From assembly GCF_026559675.1 (NCBI RefSeq), contig NZ_CP092891.1, forward strand, positions 2,542,001-2,606,000: 64,000 nucleotides of DNA. Direction: 5' to 3'. Below, one piece after another: positions 62,770 to 64,000 of the stretch (positions are counted from its first letter, which is position 1; every line of letters begins with the position of its first letter). Source of the stretch: Microbacterium oxydans (GTDB lineage Bacteria; Actinomycetota; Actinomycetes; Actinomycetales; Microbacteriaceae). The position numbers and the translations under genes are program-made. The notes below the pieces were generated by a model. That model had not been told where the DNA came from, made no database searches, and was given only the letters and a program-made list of their open reading frames with translations.

Positions 62770-63597
62770 TCACGCTCCTCCGGAGCGGGCGGCGAGTGCG
62801 GCCTGATAGAGGTCTCGCGAGGAGAGCCCGGTGAGCGCCGCGACCTCGGACGCGGCGTCCTTCAGCCGGATGCCGTCGGCGACGAGCTGCTGCACCTGGG
62901 CGAGGGCGTCCTCCGGCGAGGCGTCGCGGCGGGCCGCCCCCTCGACGACCACCACGATCTCGCCCTTCACGCCGTTCTCCGCCCAGGCGACGAGCTCGGA
63001 TGCCGTGCCGCGACGGACCTCTTCGTAGAGTTTCGTGAGCTCGCGGCACACCGCGATCCGCCGCTCGTCGCCGAAGGCCGCGCCCATGTCGGCGAGGGCG
63101 CTCGCGAGGCGGGCGGGAGACTCGAAGAAGACCATGGTGCGGGGCTCCGCCGCGAGCGCGCGCAGGGTCGAGCGCCGCTCCCCCGGCTTGCGCGGGAGGA
63201 AGCCCTCGAACGTGAAGCGGTCGGTGGGCAGACCCGAGATCGCGAGGGCCATCAGCACCGCGCTCGGCCCGGGGATCGCGGTGACGGTGACGCCCTGGGC
63301 GACCGCCTCGGCGACCAGTCCGTAGCCGGGGTCGCTCACGGTGGGCATCCCGGCATCGCTCATCACCACGATGTCGGTCTCCGCCGCGAGGGCCGCGAGC
63401 TCGGCGGCCTTCTGCTTCTCGTTGTGGTCGTGCAGCGCGATCAGACGCGGGCGGTTGTCGATGTGCAGGGCCTTCAGCAGGCGCTGCGTCGTCCGGGTGT
63501 CCTCCGCGACGACGACCTCCGCGTTCTCCAGCACCTCCACGAGGCGGCGGGACGCGTCGCCGAGATTTCCGATCGGAGTGGCGGCGAGGATGATCAC
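62770..63597 (-). CDS. rsmI: 16S rRNA (cytidine1402-2'-O)-methyltransferase RsmI
   Basis: A 275-residue tetrapyrrole-methylase-fold enzyme modifying C1402 of 16S rRNA. Hallmarks: LAATPIGNLGDASRRLVEVLENAEVVVAEDTRTT, ALHDHNEK, MSDAGMPTVSDPGYGLV (SAM site), IPGPSAVLMAL, and FEGFLPRKPGERRSTL. GTG start with its own -10 six bases upstream. It faces pmt, as in mycobacteria (Rv1002c/Rv1003). The LacI gene follows at one base. Confidence 0.95.
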   Translation of the reverse strand: MIILAATPIGNLGDASRRLVEVLENAEVVVAEDTRTTQRLLKALHIDNRPRLIALHDHNEKQKAAELAALAAETDIVVMSDAGMPTVSDPGYGLVAEAVAQGVTVTAIPGPSAVLMALAISGLPTDRFTFEGFLPRKPGERRSTLRALAAEPRTMVFFESPARLASALADMGAAFGDERRIAVCRELTKLYEEVRRGTASELVAWAENGVKGEIVVVVEGAARRDASPEDALAQVQQLVADGIRLKDAASEVAALTGLSSRDLYQAALAARSGGA

Positions 63598-63603
63598 CCG
63601 CCC

Positions 63604-63609
63604 AGCTTA
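63604..63609 (-). promoter_or_regulatory. -10 element of rsmI (leaderless)
   Basis: TAAGCT on the minus strand, six bases from the GTG at 63597. Confidence 0.55.
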
Positions 63610-63647
63610 GGCGGGCAGGATGCAGCCGGCGGAGAACACCCGTTGTC

Positions 63648-63653
63648 TAGGCT
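63648..63653 (+). promoter_or_regulatory. -10 element of the Pmt gene (leaderless)
   Basis: TAGGCT followed by six bases and the GTG at 63660. Confidence 0.55.
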
Positions 63654-63659
63654 GGAGCG

Positions 63660-64000
63660 GTGACCGCGCCCGTGCCCCTGCTTCCCGCTCCCGAGGAGCG
63701 GCTGACGCGCTACGGGCGCCTCCGCGATCGGGTGCTGCACGCCCCGGACTGGGGACGGGCGATCCGGTGGCTCGCCCCGCTCGTCATCACCGCCCTGGCC
63801 GCGCTGCTGCGCCTGATCGGCGTCGCCCATCCGCACCAGCTCGCGTTCGACGAGACCTACTACGTGAAGGACGCCTGGTCGCTGTGGACCCTCGGCTACG
63901 AGGGCACCTGGGGCGAGAACGCCAACGAGGCGTTCCTCACGATGAAGGACCTGCCGCTCTCGGACGTGGGCTCGTTCATCGTGCACCCGCCACTCGGCAA
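63660..64000 (+). CDS. Pmt-type protein O-mannosyltransferase, N-terminal part (cut by window edge)
   Basis: Membrane GT-C glycosyltransferase that transfers mannose from polyprenyl-phosphate-mannose to exported proteins. Only 113 residues are visible. After a cytoplasmic start, WLAPLVITALAALLRLIGVAHP is the first transmembrane helix, followed by the external loop LAFDETYYVKDAWSLWTLGYEGTW. Here the D-E motif (FDE) is the family's catalytic acidic pair. Later HPPLGK is a second conserved Pmt motif. Divergent from rsmI as in other actinobacteria. The C-terminal part lies outside the window. Confidence 0.92.
   Translation, partial: MTAPVPLLPAPEERLTRYGRLRDRVLHAPDWGRAIRWLAPLVITALAALLRLIGVAHPHQLAFDETYYVKDAWSLWTLGYEGTWGENANEAFLTMKDLPLSDVGSFIVHPPLG

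Overview
The window is high-GC actinobacterial chromosome, most likely Microbacterium or a close Microbacteriaceae relative. The evidence is the strong G/C third-position bias, frequent GTG starts, many promoters with no leader, and the gene order. No rRNA, phage, transposase or CRISPR locus was found; one tRNA (Gln) is present. The first gene (glmU) and the last (a Pmt mannosyltransferase) are cut by the window edges.

Backbone. Read right to left, the housekeeping genes pmt | rsmI - metG - tatD - ksgA - ispE - ABC-F - glmU - tRNA-Gln follow the order of the conserved actinobacterial block (pmt/rsmI/metG/tatD/rpfB/ksgA/ispE/.../glmU in Mycobacterium). Here rpfB is missing and accessory cargo separates the blocks: about 27 kb between the ABC-F side and ispE, and about 14.5 kb between metG and rsmI.

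Region by region. 1-12.6 kb: glmU, tRNA-Gln, small regulators (GNAT, MarR, Rrf2 with a divergent NAD(P)-binding protein), an RluA-type pseudouridine synthase, a methionine ABC transporter metQNI, a Na+/H+ antiporter, an ArsR/SRPBCC/DHFR-like operon and an ABC-F protein. 12.6-21.2 kb: a spermidine-synthase-like protein, a DUF222-HNH protein, a P-loop kinase, and a monosaccharide ABC transporter (mmsA-mmsB-chvE) with its LacI repressor and two matching operators. 21.3-39.3 kb: a large catabolic cluster with an N-acyl-D-amino-acid-deacylase-like amidohydrolase, two beta-lactamase-fold hydrolases, a four-gene peptide ABC transporter, an S9 peptidase fused to a beta-lactamase-like domain, then M20 hydrolase - GNAT acyltransferase - N-succinylamino-acid racemase, and a PucR regulator. 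39.5-48.1 kb: an Lrp/AsnC regulator, a membrane protein/ECF sigma pair, then ispE, aldo/keto reductase, ksgA, MFS exporter, tatD and metG. 48.1-54 kb: an operon for amine and ureide nitrogen (flavin amine oxidase, ornithine-cyclodeaminase-like protein, allantoate-type amidohydrolase, amtB, glnK, hutD) facing a LysR gene. 55-62.8 kb: a LacI-controlled Opp/Dpp-type transporter with a GH1 beta-glycosidase, probably for oligosaccharides.

How it works together. The strongest system-level reading is the 21.3-39.3 kb cluster. Peptides enter through the ABC transporter. A set of hydrolases, all without signal peptides, opens them in the cytoplasm, including residues with D-stereochemistry. The last three overlapping genes convert D-amino acids irreversibly to L-amino acids by N-acylation, racemisation and deacylation. 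The catalytic residues of the racemase are all visible. The D-peptide role of the whole cluster is inference. A second theme is promoter structure: at least eleven genes have a TANNNT-type -10 hexamer ending 6-7 nt before the start codon, which predicts leaderless mRNAs.
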